Source: a bacterium (GTDB lineage: Bacteria > Sysuimicrobiota > Sysuimicrobiia > Sysuimicrobiales > Segetimicrobiaceae). Taken from it: DNA of 41,469 nt. Shown piece by piece: positions 10,951 to 19,759 of the stretch (within the stretch, counting starts at the first letter, position 1; the number at the start of each line of letters is the position of its first letter). The stretch lies in assembly GCA_035703895.1 (NCBI GenBank), contig DASSXJ010000169.1, forward strand, positions 1 to 41,469. Reading direction: 5' to 3'. The notes below the pieces were generated by a model that saw only the letters and a list, made by a program, of their open reading frames with translations, did not search any database and was not told where the DNA came from. The translations under genes and the position numbers were made by a program.

Positions 10951-11508
10951 TCAGCGAGAGGCGATCCAGGTCACGTCGGGTCGCCCCGACATGTGGTTGG
11001 CCGCGCGCGCCAACACGAAGAGGAGATCGGAAAGCCGGTTGACATACTTCAGAAGCTCGGGGTTGACCGGCTCTTGCCCGGCGAGCCGTACGATCTCCCG
11101 CTCCGCCCGGCGGGCGACTGTACGCGCGTGGTGGAGGGCGGCGGCCGCGGGCGTGCCGCCGGGGAGCACGAACTCGCGTAGGGCCGGCAGCATGGCCTCG
11201 AAGCGATCAATCTCCCCTTCGAGGGCTGCCACCCGCTCCGCGGGCGTGCGCATCACGTGCCCGGCTGCCCGGGAAGCCGCGTCGGGCGTCGCAAGCTCGG
11301 CCCCAAGATCGAACAACTGATGCTGCAGGCGCTCGAGGACGCCGTCGATCTCCTGGGGCATCTCAGTCGAGCGGGCTAGGCCGATGACCGCGTTCAACTC
11401 GTCGACGGTGCCGTAGGCGCAGACCCGAAGGGCGTCCTTCGAGACCCGTTCGCCGCCGAAGAGGCTCGTCTCGCCGCCATCCCCCGTTCTCGTATAGATT
11501 CGCGTCAC
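10951..11508 (-). CDS. Cob(I)yrinic acid a,c-diamide adenosyltransferase, PduO type
   Basis: Transfers adenosyl from ATP to cob(I)alamin to make coenzyme B12. The 185-residue protein starts with TRIYTRTGDGGETSLFGG, the ATP-binding N-terminus of PduO-type adenosyltransferases, then VDELNAVIGLAR, and ends with the helical segment YVNRLSDLLFVLAR. Length is normal for the family. Start GTG 11508 is chosen because it gives the family N-terminus, although its ribosome-binding site is weak; another GTG at 11568 is in frame but would overlap the upstream peptidase gene by 53 bases. It lies seven bases after that gene. No B12-dependent enzyme or other cob gene is in the window. Confidence 0.9.
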   Translation of the reverse strand: MTRIYTRTGDGGETSLFGGERVSKDALRVCAYGTVDELNAVIGLARSTEMPQEIDGVLERLQHQLFDLGAELATPDAASRAAGHVMRTPAERVAALEGEIDRFEAMLPALREFVLPGGTPAAAALHHARTVARRAEREIVRLAGQEPVNPELLKYVNRLSDLLFVLARAANHMSGRPDVTWIASR

Positions 11509-11515
11509 GGGACGC

Positions 11516-13549
11516 TCATTCGTCCGCGGCCACACCCTCTCTACGCAATGCGGGGGCCGCGGCGTCACGCTCGCTCCGACCTGCCATCACGTAGGTGCGG
11601 AACCAGGCCAGGATGTGCTTCAGCCGTTCGATGCGATGCTTGGGCTGGCCGTTCCGGGAGAGATCGTGGCTTTCCCCCGGGAACCGGACGAACAGCGTCG
11701 GGACGCCCTGCTTCTTGAGCGCTACGAAGAGCTGCTCGCCCTGCTCGATCGGGCAGCGCAGGTCGTTCTCGCTGTGGAGAATCAGGAGCGGCGTCCGCAT
11801 CTGACGCACGTAGGTGATCGGCGACCGCTCCAGATAGAACTCCGGCGATTCCCACGGATCACCGGGAAACTCCCAGAACCCCTTCTGATACGCGAGGTCC
11901 GAGGTCCCCCACTGGCTGTACGCGTTACTGATGCTCCGCATCGTGACGCCGGCCGCAAAGCGTTGGGTGTGCCCCACCACCCAGTTGGTCATAAACCCAC
12001 CGTAGCTGCCCCCCGCGACACCGAGCCGGTCGGGATCGATCCAATCGTAGCTGGCGAGCGCGTGATCGACTCCGCGCATGAGGTCCGCGTAGTCCTTCCC
12101 ACCCCAGTCGTGGCGGGTGGCCGCGGTGAACGTCTGCCCGTATCCCTGACTCCCGCGTGGGTTCATGTAGATCACGCCGTACCCCGAGGCGGCAAGCACT
12201 TGAAGCTCGTGGAAGAACGCGTTCCCGTACGCGCCGTGAGGCCCGCCATGAATCTCGAGCACCGTCGGGATCCGCTTCCCGGGCGTCGTGCCGCGGGGCC
12301 GTAACGCCCAGCCCTCGATCTTCCACCCGTCCACGCTGGAAAATTGAAACCGTTCCGGGACGGCGAGGGCCAAGGTCCCGAGCGATGGGCCGTTCCAGTC
12401 CGAGAGCCGTCGAAGCGGGGCCGCGCCCGCCCCCAGCTCCTGGACCGCGAGCTCCCCTGGGGTCAGCGGATCGCTTTCCACACAGACCACCCGCCGGGCG
12501 CTCCGGTCCAGCGAGCACCCGATCAATTCGTGATCTCCTGCCGTCTCTTGACGCACCGCGCCATCGAGGACGGCGGCCGACGCAATCTGCGTGTTGCCGC
12601 CGTCGGCGTACATAAAGAACACCCGCGATCCGTCGGGCGCCCAGCTGAGGCCGCCGGCGCCGGGGTGCGCGCGCGTGTCGGAGATCACGTGATGATCGGC
12701 GCTCCGGTCGAACCTTCGCGTCAAGCATGTAGGATCGCCGCCGGTCACTCGAACGATCCAGACTTGAGCATTGGTCGCCCCCCGGCACGCATTGTCGTGC
12801 CCAACGTACGCGATGCGGGTGCCGTCGGGAGACCAGGCAGGCTGCCCCGCAGGTCCGATGCCCCGGGTCAGGCGGCGCGGGGATCCCCCTCCCTCGACGG
12901 CCGCAACCCAGATGTCGGTCACGTTGGTGAGATCGGCGTTCGGGTCGGGGTTGGCCGCGTAGGCGATCGACTTCCCGTCCGGCGACCAGGCGGGGTTGGT
13001 GTGGTCGCACTCCTCATGGGTCAGCGGATGCGCCTCGCCGCCGTCCGCGGGAAGCACCAGCACCTGCTTCCAGCGTCCGTCCCAGAACCCCTCGCCGTCC
13101 AGCTTATAGCGCAGCCGTGAGATCACGCGGACGTCGCTCTCGTCCGGCCCGGGCTTTGGTTGCGGTTTTCCGACGAGGGCCAGCCACCGGCTGTCGGGCG
13201 ACCAGGCCAGCTCGGATGGCACGGAGGCGCCCGAGGTGAGAGGTCGGGCCTCCCCACCGTCCGGATCGATGATCCAGATCTGCTTCTCTCCGCTCCGGTC
13301 CGAGATGAACGCGATCCGCCGGCCGTCGGGGGACCAGCGGGGGCTCGTGTCGCGGCCCCGCGCGGTGGTCAATTGTCGCGGCGCGCCGCCGTTGGTCGGG
13401 ACGATCCACAGATGAGTGTGGTAGGCGTTGGCCCCGCCGTCGGCGGTCGTCACCGTGCAGACCACGCGAGACCCGTCCGGAGACAGTTGCGGGTCGCCGA
13501 CGATCTTGAGCGCAAGCAGATCCTCGATGGTGACCTCACGCAGGCTCAT
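11516..13549 (-). CDS. S9 family peptidase (acylaminoacyl-peptidase/prolyl oligopeptidase type)
   Basis: Serine peptidase with an N-terminal beta-propeller and a C-terminal alpha/beta-hydrolase domain. The first 400 residues contain repeated TolB/WD40-like blades, seen as recurring WSPDG motifs. The C-terminal domain has the oxyanion region EIHGGPHG, nucleophile motif GGSYGGF (Ser515), the acid in SENDLRCP (Asp596) and His628 in GESHD, the order expected for S9 enzymes. No signal peptide is visible, so it is probably cytoplasmic, cleaving acylated or short peptides. A GTG at 13552 and ATG at 13549 are adjacent; ATG lies eight bases after GAGGAGGAG and is preferred. Overlap or short spacing with the adenosyltransferase gene suggests co-transcription. 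Confidence 0.92.
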   Translation of the reverse strand: MSLREVTIEDLLALKIVGDPQLSPDGSRVVCTVTTADGGANAYHTHLWIVPTNGGAPRQLTTARGRDTSPRWSPDGRRIAFISDRSGEKQIWIIDPDGGEARPLTSGASVPSELAWSPDSRWLALVGKPQPKPGPDESDVRVISRLRYKLDGEGFWDGRWKQVLVLPADGGEAHPLTHEECDHTNPAWSPDGKSIAYAANPDPNADLTNVTDIWVAAVEGGGSPRRLTRGIGPAGQPAWSPDGTRIAYVGHDNACRGATNAQVWIVRVTGGDPTCLTRRFDRSADHHVISDTRAHPGAGGLSWAPDGSRVFFMYADGGNTQIASAAVLDGAVRQETAGDHELIGCSLDRSARRVVCVESDPLTPGELAVQELGAGAAPLRRLSDWNGPSLGTLALAVPERFQFSSVDGWKIEGWALRPRGTTPGKRIPTVLEIHGGPHGAYGNAFFHELQVLAASGYGVIYMNPRGSQGYGQTFTAATRHDWGGKDYADLMRGVDHALASYDWIDPDRLGVAGGSYGGFMTNWVVGHTQRFAAGVTMRSISNAYSQWGTSDLAYQKGFWEFPGDPWESPEFYLERSPITYVRQMRTPLLILHSENDLRCPIEQGEQLFVALKKQGVPTLFVRFPGESHDLSRNGQPKHRIERLKHILAWFRTYVMAGRSERDAAAPALRREGVAADE

Positions 13550-13674
13550 CACAAGATCTCCTCCTCAGGATCCCCGGCCGAGCAGTGGGGGCGGCAGACC
13601 ATCGGTCCAAGAACACACCCGGTGTCCTCATCGTTCTGCGACGGGCGCGTGCGTCCCTCCGGCCGCCTCCGCCG

Positions 13675-14409
13675 TCACCGCCCCAGCGCGAGCCGCTGAG
13701 CGAGTTGGATCGGAAGACCCCGCGCCGTCATCTTCGCCTGGGTGGCCGCGAAGGGATAGGGGAGACGCTGGAGCGTCACGGTACGCGTCTCGGTATCGAG
13801 CAGCAGGTACGAGGCGCGTGGATCTCCATCCCGCGGCTGCCCGACGCTCCCGACGTTGACGATGTACCGGGACGACCGGGCGAGCGGGACGCTGTCGCCC
13901 GCCGGCAGGGCCCGCGCGCTCACTGTCCCGTCGGCCTCCAGGATGAACGTGCCGGGGACGTGCGAGTGCCCGACCAGGCAGAGCGAGAACGCGTGCTCAG
14001 AAAAGATCGCGAGCGAGGTCGGAAGATCGAGGATGTATTCCTCGAAGGGGTCCCGCGGGCTTCCGTGGACGGCGAGGAAGTCGTCGATCACGAGCCGGTC
14101 GGGCAGCGTCACCAGCCATCGGCGTGTGTCCTCGCTCACGACGCCCATCGTCCACTCGATGGCCTGGCGCGCAAGTGGGGTGAACACGCTGATGTCGAGC
14201 GCGCCGATGGCCGCGAGGTCGTGGTTCCCCGCGATGACCGGACCCGCGAGTCCTCGGATGCGCTCGACACACTCGTTGGGATCGGGGCCGTACCCGACCG
14301 TGTCGCCGAGGCAGAGACAGACGTCCGGCCGGCCGCGGCGGACGTCGGCCAGGACGATCTCGAGGGCCTCAAGGTTCCCGTGAACATCCGACAGCACTGC
14401 GTATCGCAC
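13675..14409 (-). CDS. Metallophosphoesterase at the end of the his operon
   Basis: Calcineurin-like phosphoesterase, 244 residues. Metal-binding motifs occur in family order: SDVHGNLEAL, GDTVGYGPDPNEC, GNHD, VHGSPRDP and GHSHVPG, followed by NVGSVGQPRDGDP. Proteins with this motif set are widespread and mostly uncharacterised. The start is GTG 14409, with AGGGG upstream; the frame is open further upstream but would overlap hisIE. It lies 16 bases after hisIE in the same direction, as last gene of the his run. The operon otherwise lacks a histidinol-phosphate phosphatase (HisB here is monofunctional), so that activity is a possible but unproven role. Confidence 0.85.
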   Translation of the reverse strand: MRYAVLSDVHGNLEALEIVLADVRRGRPDVCLCLGDTVGYGPDPNECVERIRGLAGPVIAGNHDLAAIGALDISVFTPLARQAIEWTMGVVSEDTRRWLVTLPDRLVIDDFLAVHGSPRDPFEEYILDLPTSLAIFSEHAFSLCLVGHSHVPGTFILEADGTVSARALPAGDSVPLARSSRYIVNVGSVGQPRDGDPRASYLLLDTETRTVTLQRLPYPFAATQAKMTARGLPIQLAQRLALGR

Positions 14410-14425
14410 AGAATGACCCCTGACC

Positions 14426-15085
14426 CTACCGCCGCCGTTTGCCGAGCTCGGCGAAGACGTCGTCCGGACTGAGGCCGAGGAACACAAGGAGCGCGATCGA
14501 GTGAAACCAGAGGTCGGCGGTCTCCTCGACGAGCCGCTCGCGGGTTTCCTTGCGGGCGGCCCGCGTCACCTCTGCCGCTTCTTCCATAATCTTCTCGTTG
14601 AGCCGCGCCAGGCCCTCGGCGAACAGCCCGGCGGTGTACGATCCTTCGCGCGGGCGCGCCCGCCGGTCCGCCAGCACCGTGGCGATCTCGTGGAGGACCC
14701 GAGCTGACCCAACCGGTGGCGCGGGCGGCGGGCCGTTCTCGGGCTCGATCGCCGCCTCGCCCTGCCGCTCGGCAACGGACCGATAAAAGCAGGTTCGATG
14801 CCCGGTATGGCAGGCGGGTCCGGTTTGTTCCACACGGAGCAGGACGGCATCACCATCGCAATCGGCGCGGATCGCGGTCACCCGCTGGGTATGGCCCGAC
14901 TCCTCCCCCTTCCGCCACAACCGCTGGCGGCTCCGGCTCCAGTACCACGCCTGCCCGGTCTCGAGGGTCCGCCGCAGCGCCTCGCGGTTCATGTGCGCCA
15001 CCATCAGGACCTCGCCGGTGCCGGCGTCCTGCGCCACCGCGGTGACCAGGCCGCTCGGGTCGAACCGGAACGTATCGCTCTCCAT
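14426..15085 (-). CDS. hisIE: Bifunctional phosphoribosyl-AMP cyclohydrolase/phosphoribosyl-ATP pyrophosphatase
   Basis: Catalyses steps two and three of histidine synthesis. The 219-residue protein has the HisI domain first (about 1-115): [30 protein letters not shown], and the zinc-site segments ADCDGDA and [10 protein letters not shown]. After a proline-rich linker (about 117-127), the HisE domain carries [16 protein letters not shown] and EETADLWFH, the metal-binding helices of the MazG-like fold. Fusion of the two is common. It is 20 bases downstream of hisF. Confidence 0.95.
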   Translation of the reverse strand: MESDTFRFDPSGLVTAVAQDAGTGEVLMVAHMNREALRRTLETGQAWYWSRSRQRLWRKGEESGHTQRVTAIRADCDGDAVLLRVEQTGPACHTGHRTCFYRSVAERQGEAAIEPENGPPPAPPVGSARVLHEIATVLADRRARPREGSYTAGLFAEGLARLNEKIMEEAAEVTRAARKETRERLVEETADLWFHSIALLVFLGLSPDDVFAELGKRRR

Positions 15086-15105
15086 AGGCCCAATCCCCCC
15101 GCGGA

Positions 15106-15864
15106 TCAGCGGCGCACCGGAATCCCGGCCGCAGCCATGTGCGCTTTCGCCTCGGCGATGCTGTGCCGGCGGAAATGGAACATCGACGCGGCAAGCACGG
15201 CGTCGGCATCCGCCTCCCGTATCACGTCGACGAAGTGCCGGGGATGGCCCGCGCCCCCGGAGGCGATGATGGGAATGCGGACCGTGTGTGTCACCGCCCG
15301 CGTCAGCGCCAGGTCGTACCCTTGCTCATGCCCGTCCTGATTCATGCTCGTCAGGAGGATCTCCCCGGCCCCCCGATCGGCCGCCTCACGGGCCCACTCG
15401 ACCGCATCCCGCCCCGTTGGCGCGCGTCCCCCGTGCGTGTACACTTCCCACCGGCCGGGGGCGATCTGCCGCGCGTCGATCGCCACCACGATGCACTGGC
15501 TCCCGAACCGCAGGGCGGCTTCCCGAATCAGCTCGGGTCGCTCGTGCGCGGCGGTGTTGATCCCGACTTTGTCGGCCCCGGCGCCGAGCATCCGTCGCAG
15601 ATCCTCGACCGTTCGGAGCCCGCCCCCCACCGTGAACGGGATCGTGAGCACCTCCGCCGTCCGACGGACGACCTCCTCCATGATCCCGCGCCGCTCGTGG
15701 GACGCCGTGATGTCCAGGAACACGACCTCGTCGGCTCCCTCTCGATCATACAGAACGGCCAGTTCCACCGGATCCCCGGCGTCGCGGAGATTCACAAAAC
15801 TCGTGCCCTTGACGACCCGGCCGGCGTCAACGTCGAGGCAGGGAATGACGCGTCGTGCCAGCAT
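15106..15864 (-). CDS. hisF: Imidazole glycerol phosphate synthase cyclase subunit
   Basis: TIM-barrel subunit that uses ammonia from HisH to make imidazole glycerol phosphate and AICAR. The 252-residue protein begins [20 protein letters not shown], with catalytic Asp11, and has Asp130 in VVAIDARQ. The phosphate-binding loops GGGLRT and [10 protein letters not shown] are also present. Length is as expected. Start ATG 15864 is four bases after the hisA stop. Confidence 0.97.
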   Translation of the reverse strand: MLARRVIPCLDVDAGRVVKGTSFVNLRDAGDPVELAVLYDREGADEVVFLDITASHERRGIMEEVVRRTAEVLTIPFTVGGGLRTVEDLRRMLGAGADKVGINTAAHERPELIREAALRFGSQCIVVAIDARQIAPGRWEVYTHGGRAPTGRDAVEWAREAADRGAGEILLTSMNQDGHEQGYDLALTRAVTHTVRIPIIASGGAGHPRHFVDVIREADADAVLAASMFHFRRHSIAEAKAHMAAAGIPVRR

Positions 15865-15868
15865 CGAC

Positions 15869-16591
15869 TCAGGCGGCGGCCGCCAGCAGGTCCTCGAGCC
15901 GCACCAGGCCCTCGTACAGCGCCCGCCCCACGATCACCCCTTCGAGTCCCATCGCCTCGAGGGGACGCAGGTGCTCAATATCCTCGACCGAGGCAACCCC
16001 GCCGGCAGCGATCACCGGCACGGTGACGCCGCGCAGGAACCGCTCGATCGCGGCCACGTTGGCGCCTCCGAGCGTCCCATCCGGATCGATGTCGGTATAG
16101 ATGATGCGCGGCGCTCCCGCGTCGATGACTTGAGCCGCGGCCGCGGCGGCGGCCGTCCCCGTGCGGGTCACCCAGCCCTCCGTCCTCACTTCGCCGTCGC
16201 GCGCATCGATCCCGACCACGATGCGGTCGCCGAACCGACGGCAGGCCTCCTGCAAAATCTCTCGGCGGGACAGCGCGACGGTGCCGAGGATCACGCGGGC
16301 GGCGCCCGCATCGAGCCACCGCTCGACCGTCGCGAGATCCCGCATCCCCCCGCCTACTTCGACCGGGATGGCCGCCGCCTTGATGAGGCGCTGGATCGCG
16401 TTCGCGTTGGCCTGGGCGCCCGTGAACGCGCCGTCGAGGTCGACCACGTGCAGCCAGCGTGCGCCCGACGCCACCCACCGCAGGGCCGCCGCGGTAGGAT
16501 CGGCATCAAAGAGGAGCTCATGGTCCGCCGCGCCTTGAATGAGGCGCACGCAGCGGCCGCCCCGGACATCAACCGCGGGGAGCACCAACAC
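15869..16591 (-). CDS. hisA: ProFAR isomerase (phosphoribosylformimino-AICAR-phosphate isomerase)
   Basis: Isomerises the ribose of ProFAR to PRFAR. The 240-residue half-barrel repeat protein begins [17 protein letters not shown] (general base Asp8) and has [27 protein letters not shown] and the second phosphate loop IAAGGVAS. Start GTG 16591 has AGGTGGG six bases upstream and overlaps the end of hisH by 23 bases; the long open frame upstream of it has no HisA similarity. The overlap implies coupled translation with hisH. Confidence 0.94.
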   Translation of the reverse strand: MLVLPAVDVRGGRCVRLIQGAADHELLFDADPTAAALRWVASGARWLHVVDLDGAFTGAQANANAIQRLIKAAAIPVEVGGGMRDLATVERWLDAGAARVILGTVALSRREILQEACRRFGDRIVVGIDARDGEVRTEGWVTRTGTAAAAAAAQVIDAGAPRIIYTDIDPDGTLGGANVAAIERFLRGVTVPVIAAGGVASVEDIEHLRPLEAMGLEGVIVGRALYEGLVRLEDLLAAAA

Positions 16592-17195
16592 CGGCGACCC
16601 ACCTGGCGAAGTTCTCCAACATCCGGATCCCGACACCGCCCGATTTCTCGGGGTGAAACTGGGTGGCCCACACGTTGCCGCGGCCGACCACCGCGGCAAC
16701 CGGCCCCCCGTACTCCGCCATCGCGGCGATGAGCCCGTCATCCGCCGGCACCGCATGGTATGAGTGGATGAAGTACACGTGATCGCCGGGGGTGCACCCG
16801 TCGAGCAACGGAGACGGACGCAGAAGTCTCAGGGCGTTCCATCCCATGTGGGGGATCTTCACGCTCCCGGAGAGGCGAACGACCCGGCCCGGGAACAGGC
16901 CGAGCCCGCGATGTACCCCGTCCTCCTCGCTTTCCTCGAACAATAGCTGCATCCCAAGACAAATTCCTAGAAACGGCCGGCCGGAGTCCACAAACGCCCG
17001 GATGCGATCGGCAAATCCCTGGGACCGGAAGCGGGCCATCGCCGGGCCGAACGCCCCGTCCCCTGGAACGACGAGCGCGGCGGCCCCCTCGAGGGGGGCC
17101 GGTTCGTCGATGATGCGGACCGCCAACCCTTGGCGCTCCAGCGCCTTCTGAATGCTCCTGAGGTTCCCGGCCCCGTAGTCCACGACCGCGATCAT
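16569..17195 (-). CDS. hisH: Imidazole glycerol phosphate synthase glutaminase subunit
   Basis: Class I glutamine amidotransferase that feeds ammonia to HisF. The 208-residue protein has [11 protein letters not shown] at the N-terminus, the nucleophile elbow GICLGMQ (Cys79), and QFHPEKS with His180 and Glu182 completing the triad. The last residues run into the hisA start region, so the C-terminus is slightly longer than in many homologues. Its ATG overlaps the hisB stop as ATGA. Confidence 0.96.
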   Translation of the reverse strand: MIAVVDYGAGNLRSIQKALERQGLAVRIIDEPAPLEGAAALVVPGDGAFGPAMARFRSQGFADRIRAFVDSGRPFLGICLGMQLLFEESEEDGVHRGLGLFPGRVVRLSGSVKIPHMGWNALRLLRPSPLLDGCTPGDHVYFIHSYHAVPADDGLIAAMAEYGGPVAAVVGRGNVWATQFHPEKSGGVGIRMLENFARWVAGVGAPRG

Positions 17196-17782
17196 GTCAG
17201 GGTTCCCTTAGTCGACGGCACGCCCTGCACCCGCGGATCCAGCCGCACCGCCCGGTCGAGCGCAAGCGCGAGCGCCTTGAACATCGCCTCGATAATGTGG
17301 TGGGCATTCCGGCCGTGCACGAGGAGGATATGCAGCGTGATCCCCGCGTTTGTGGCAAACGCCCTGAAGAACTCTTCGGTCAGTTCGGTGTCGTACTCGC
17401 CGAGCCGCTGCCGCGGCACCGCCACGGCATAATGTAGATACGGCCGCCCGCTCACGTCCACCACGGCGAGCACCAACGCCTCGTCGAGCGGCGCGTGCTC
17501 GGAGGCGAACCGGGCGATTCCGGCCCCATCTCCCAACGCATCCCGGAGCGCCCGCCCGAGCGCGATCCCCACGTCCTCGACGGTGTGATGGGCGTCGATC
17601 TCCAAATCCCCGGAGGCGTTGACGGTCAAGTCGAACCGGCCGTGTCGGGCGAGCTGCGCCAGCATGTGGTCGAGGAACGGCAGACGGGTCGACCCGGTGA
17701 AGGCGCCGCTGCCGTCGAGGTTCCACATCACCTCGACCTGGGTCTCCGTGGTCTTTCGGACCGTCCGGCCGATGCGGCTCAA
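17192..17782 (-). CDS. hisB: Imidazoleglycerol-phosphate dehydratase
   Basis: Dehydrates imidazole glycerol phosphate. The 196-residue protein has the manganese-binding motifs FLDHMLAQLARHG, DAHHTVEDVGIALG and NAHHIIEAMFKALA. It consists of the dehydratase domain alone, with no HAD-type histidinol-phosphatase domain as in enterobacterial HisB. The start is a TTG at 17782 that overlaps the hisD stop (TTGA), with GGGGAGGG about five bases upstream; no ATG or GTG gives a better N-terminus. The open frame continues upstream antisense to nothing recognisable. Confidence 0.94.
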   Translation of the reverse strand: MSRIGRTVRKTTETQVEVMWNLDGSGAFTGSTRLPFLDHMLAQLARHGRFDLTVNASGDLEIDAHHTVEDVGIALGRALRDALGDGAGIARFASEHAPLDEALVLAVVDVSGRPYLHYAVAVPRQRLGEYDTELTEEFFRAFATNAGITLHILLVHGRNAHHIIEAMFKALALALDRAVRLDPRVQGVPSTKGTLT

Positions 17783-19089
17783 TCCGGCCCTCCCCTGGCC
17801 TGAACGGCCAGCACATGCGCGGGGAAGTCCTCGTAGTGCCCCAGGCGCTCGACGACCGGCCGCACTCGCGCCAAGCCTTCCGCGGACAGGTGCGCTACCG
17901 ACGTCGCCTTGAGATAGCTGAGCACCGTCACCCCCGAGGTCACGCGTGCAAACCCGCTCGTCGGCAACGCCGCGGGTACGCCGATCGCGTAGTTGCCTGC
18001 CGAGAACGGCGTGTGCTGACCGAGCAGGATCTCTCCGGCGTTGCGGATGCGCTGCAGCGTCGCATACGGATCCCTCGTCGCGACCTGCAGGTGCTCGGGC
18101 GCATAGAGATTGACGAATGCCACCGCTTCCTCCATCGAGCCGGCGACGATCACCCCACCGTAGTGGCTCATCGCGGTCTGCGCGAACTGACGCCGCTGGA
18201 CCGGCAGTTGGTCCAGATACCGCGGCATGCGCTCGTGGACTTCCGCGGCGAGCGACTCGGCGGTCGTGACCAGAATCGCGGCAGAATCCGCGCCGTGCTC
18301 GGCCTCGTTCAGCAGGTCGAGGGCAAGTCGGTCCGGATCGGCGGACTCGTCGGCCAGGATCATCGATTCGGTGGGGCCGAGGAACGAGAGCAGCCGGACG
18401 CCGTAGGCCTGGACGGCGATCTGCGCGGCGGTCACATACGGATTTCCTGGGCCGCCTAGGAGTTGGACCCGGGGCACGGACGCGGTCCCGCACGCCAGCG
18501 CGGCAATGCCCGCGACGCCGTTGCAGCGGAATACCTGCGACACCCCGAGCAGATCAGCCGCGACCAGCACCGCCGGATCCGCGCTGCCGTCTTGGCGCGG
18601 TGGAAGGACGATGGCGATCTCCTCCACGCCGGCGACGACGGCCGGGGTTACCAGCGTGATCAAGGTCGAGGGAAAGGCCCCTTTCCCGCTCGGAATGTAC
18701 ACGCCGACGCCTTCCACGGGCGTGTATTTGACGCCGGCGGTGATCCCCGGTTCCATCTCCTCAAGCTGGACGCCCGGCGGCCGCAGCCACTCGTTGTACC
18801 GACGGGCCCGCTCGATGCTGCTCGCCAGCGCCGACCGCAGCCCGTCGTCGACCACGTCGTAGGCGCGCCGCATCTCTTGACGGTCGACCCGCAGACGGTC
18901 CGGCGAGAGGGTCACGCCATCGTACCGCTGCGTGTATTCCACCACGGCGGCGTCGCCGCGCTGCCGGACATCCTCGACGATGGCACGCACGTGCGCGACC
19001 CGCTCGGGATCAAACACCTCCACCCTCGACCGCTGCAACATCTGCCGGAGCCGCTCAGGGGGGGCCTGCCCCAACCGAAGAATGTCCAC
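17779..19089 (-). CDS. hisD: Histidinol dehydrogenase
   Basis: Zinc enzyme that oxidises histidinol to histidine in two NAD-dependent steps. The 436-residue protein has VYIPSGKGAFPSTLI, FLGPTESMILADESADPD, LNEAEHGADSAAI with catalytic/zinc-binding residues, YAPEHLQ and the C-terminal zinc His in HLSAEGL. The start is GTG 19089, ten bases after an AAAGGAG. It follows hisG and overlaps hisB. Confidence 0.96.
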   Translation of the reverse strand: MDILRLGQAPPERLRQMLQRSRVEVFDPERVAHVRAIVEDVRQRGDAAVVEYTQRYDGVTLSPDRLRVDRQEMRRAYDVVDDGLRSALASSIERARRYNEWLRPPGVQLEEMEPGITAGVKYTPVEGVGVYIPSGKGAFPSTLITLVTPAVVAGVEEIAIVLPPRQDGSADPAVLVAADLLGVSQVFRCNGVAGIAALACGTASVPRVQLLGGPGNPYVTAAQIAVQAYGVRLLSFLGPTESMILADESADPDRLALDLLNEAEHGADSAAILVTTAESLAAEVHERMPRYLDQLPVQRRQFAQTAMSHYGGVIVAGSMEEAVAFVNLYAPEHLQVATRDPYATLQRIRNAGEILLGQHTPFSAGNYAIGVPAALPTSGFARVTSGVTVLSYLKATSVAHLSAEGLARVRPVVERLGHYEDFPAHVLAVQARGGPD

Positions 19090-19105
19090 GTGGACCGCTC
19101 TCCTT

Positions 19106-19759
19106 TTATGCCGATGATCGGGGCCGAGCCGCGGCAGCGGTCCGGAGGCGCTCGACCACCGTCTGCACCGCCTCGGCGCGCGTGCGCAGGCTCACCCGAT
19201 TCACGACGAGGCGGGCGGTCGAGCGAAACACCTCCGCCACCTCCACCAGATGGTTTTCAGAGAGGGTGCGCCCGGACATCACCAGGTCGAGGATGCCGTC
19301 GGCGAGCCCGACCTGTGGGGCCAGCTCCACCGTGCCGTTCAGTTCGATGATCTCCACCGAACGTCCCCGGCTCCAGAAGTACCGTTCTGTCGTGCGGGGG
19401 TATTTCGTCGCGATGCGGATCGGGCTCAGCAGCTCCCACGCCGCCGCCCGTTCCTCCGGGAACGCCACCACCCCCCGGCATGCGCCGAACCCGAGATCGA
19501 CGAGCTCGTACACATCCCGGCCCTGCTCGAGGAGCATGTCCTTCCCGGCGATCCCGAGATCCGCGGCGCCGTGCTCCACGTAGGTCAAGAGGTCCGCGGG
19601 CTTAGCCACGAGCACCCGCACGGTCTCATCGACACACGGCAGGATGAGGCGCCGCGTCGACCGCCAGGCGTCGAAGGTAAGATAGCCTGCCGCCTCGAGC
19701 GTTCGCATCGAGTCCTCCAGCAGCCGCCCAGAGGCGACCGCCACCGTGAGGCCGTTCAT
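19106..19759 (-). CDS. hisG: ATP phosphoribosyltransferase, short form
   Basis: First committed step of histidine synthesis, joining ATP and PRPP. At 217 residues it is the short HisG that lacks the regulatory ACT-like C-terminal domain and needs HisZ. Visible motifs are LTVAVASGRLLEDS, VEHGAADLGIAGKDML, RIATKYPRTTERYF, and ELNGTVELAPQVGLADGI with DLVMSGRT (PRPP loop). Start ATG 19759 overlaps the hisZ stop as ATGA. A longer open frame upstream is the hisZ antisense-frame shadow. Confidence 0.96.
   Translation of the reverse strand: MNGLTVAVASGRLLEDSMRTLEAAGYLTFDAWRSTRRLILPCVDETVRVLVAKPADLLTYVEHGAADLGIAGKDMLLEQGRDVYELVDLGFGACRGVVAFPEERAAAWELLSPIRIATKYPRTTERYFWSRGRSVEIIELNGTVELAPQVGLADGILDLVMSGRTLSENHLVEVAEVFRSTARLVVNRVSLRTRAEAVQTVVERLRTAAAARPRSSA

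Noticed and set aside
17783-18493. N-terminal extension of hisB
   Set aside because: It is an out-of-frame reading of hisD with no similarity; the TTG at 17782 with a strong ribosome-binding site explains the start.
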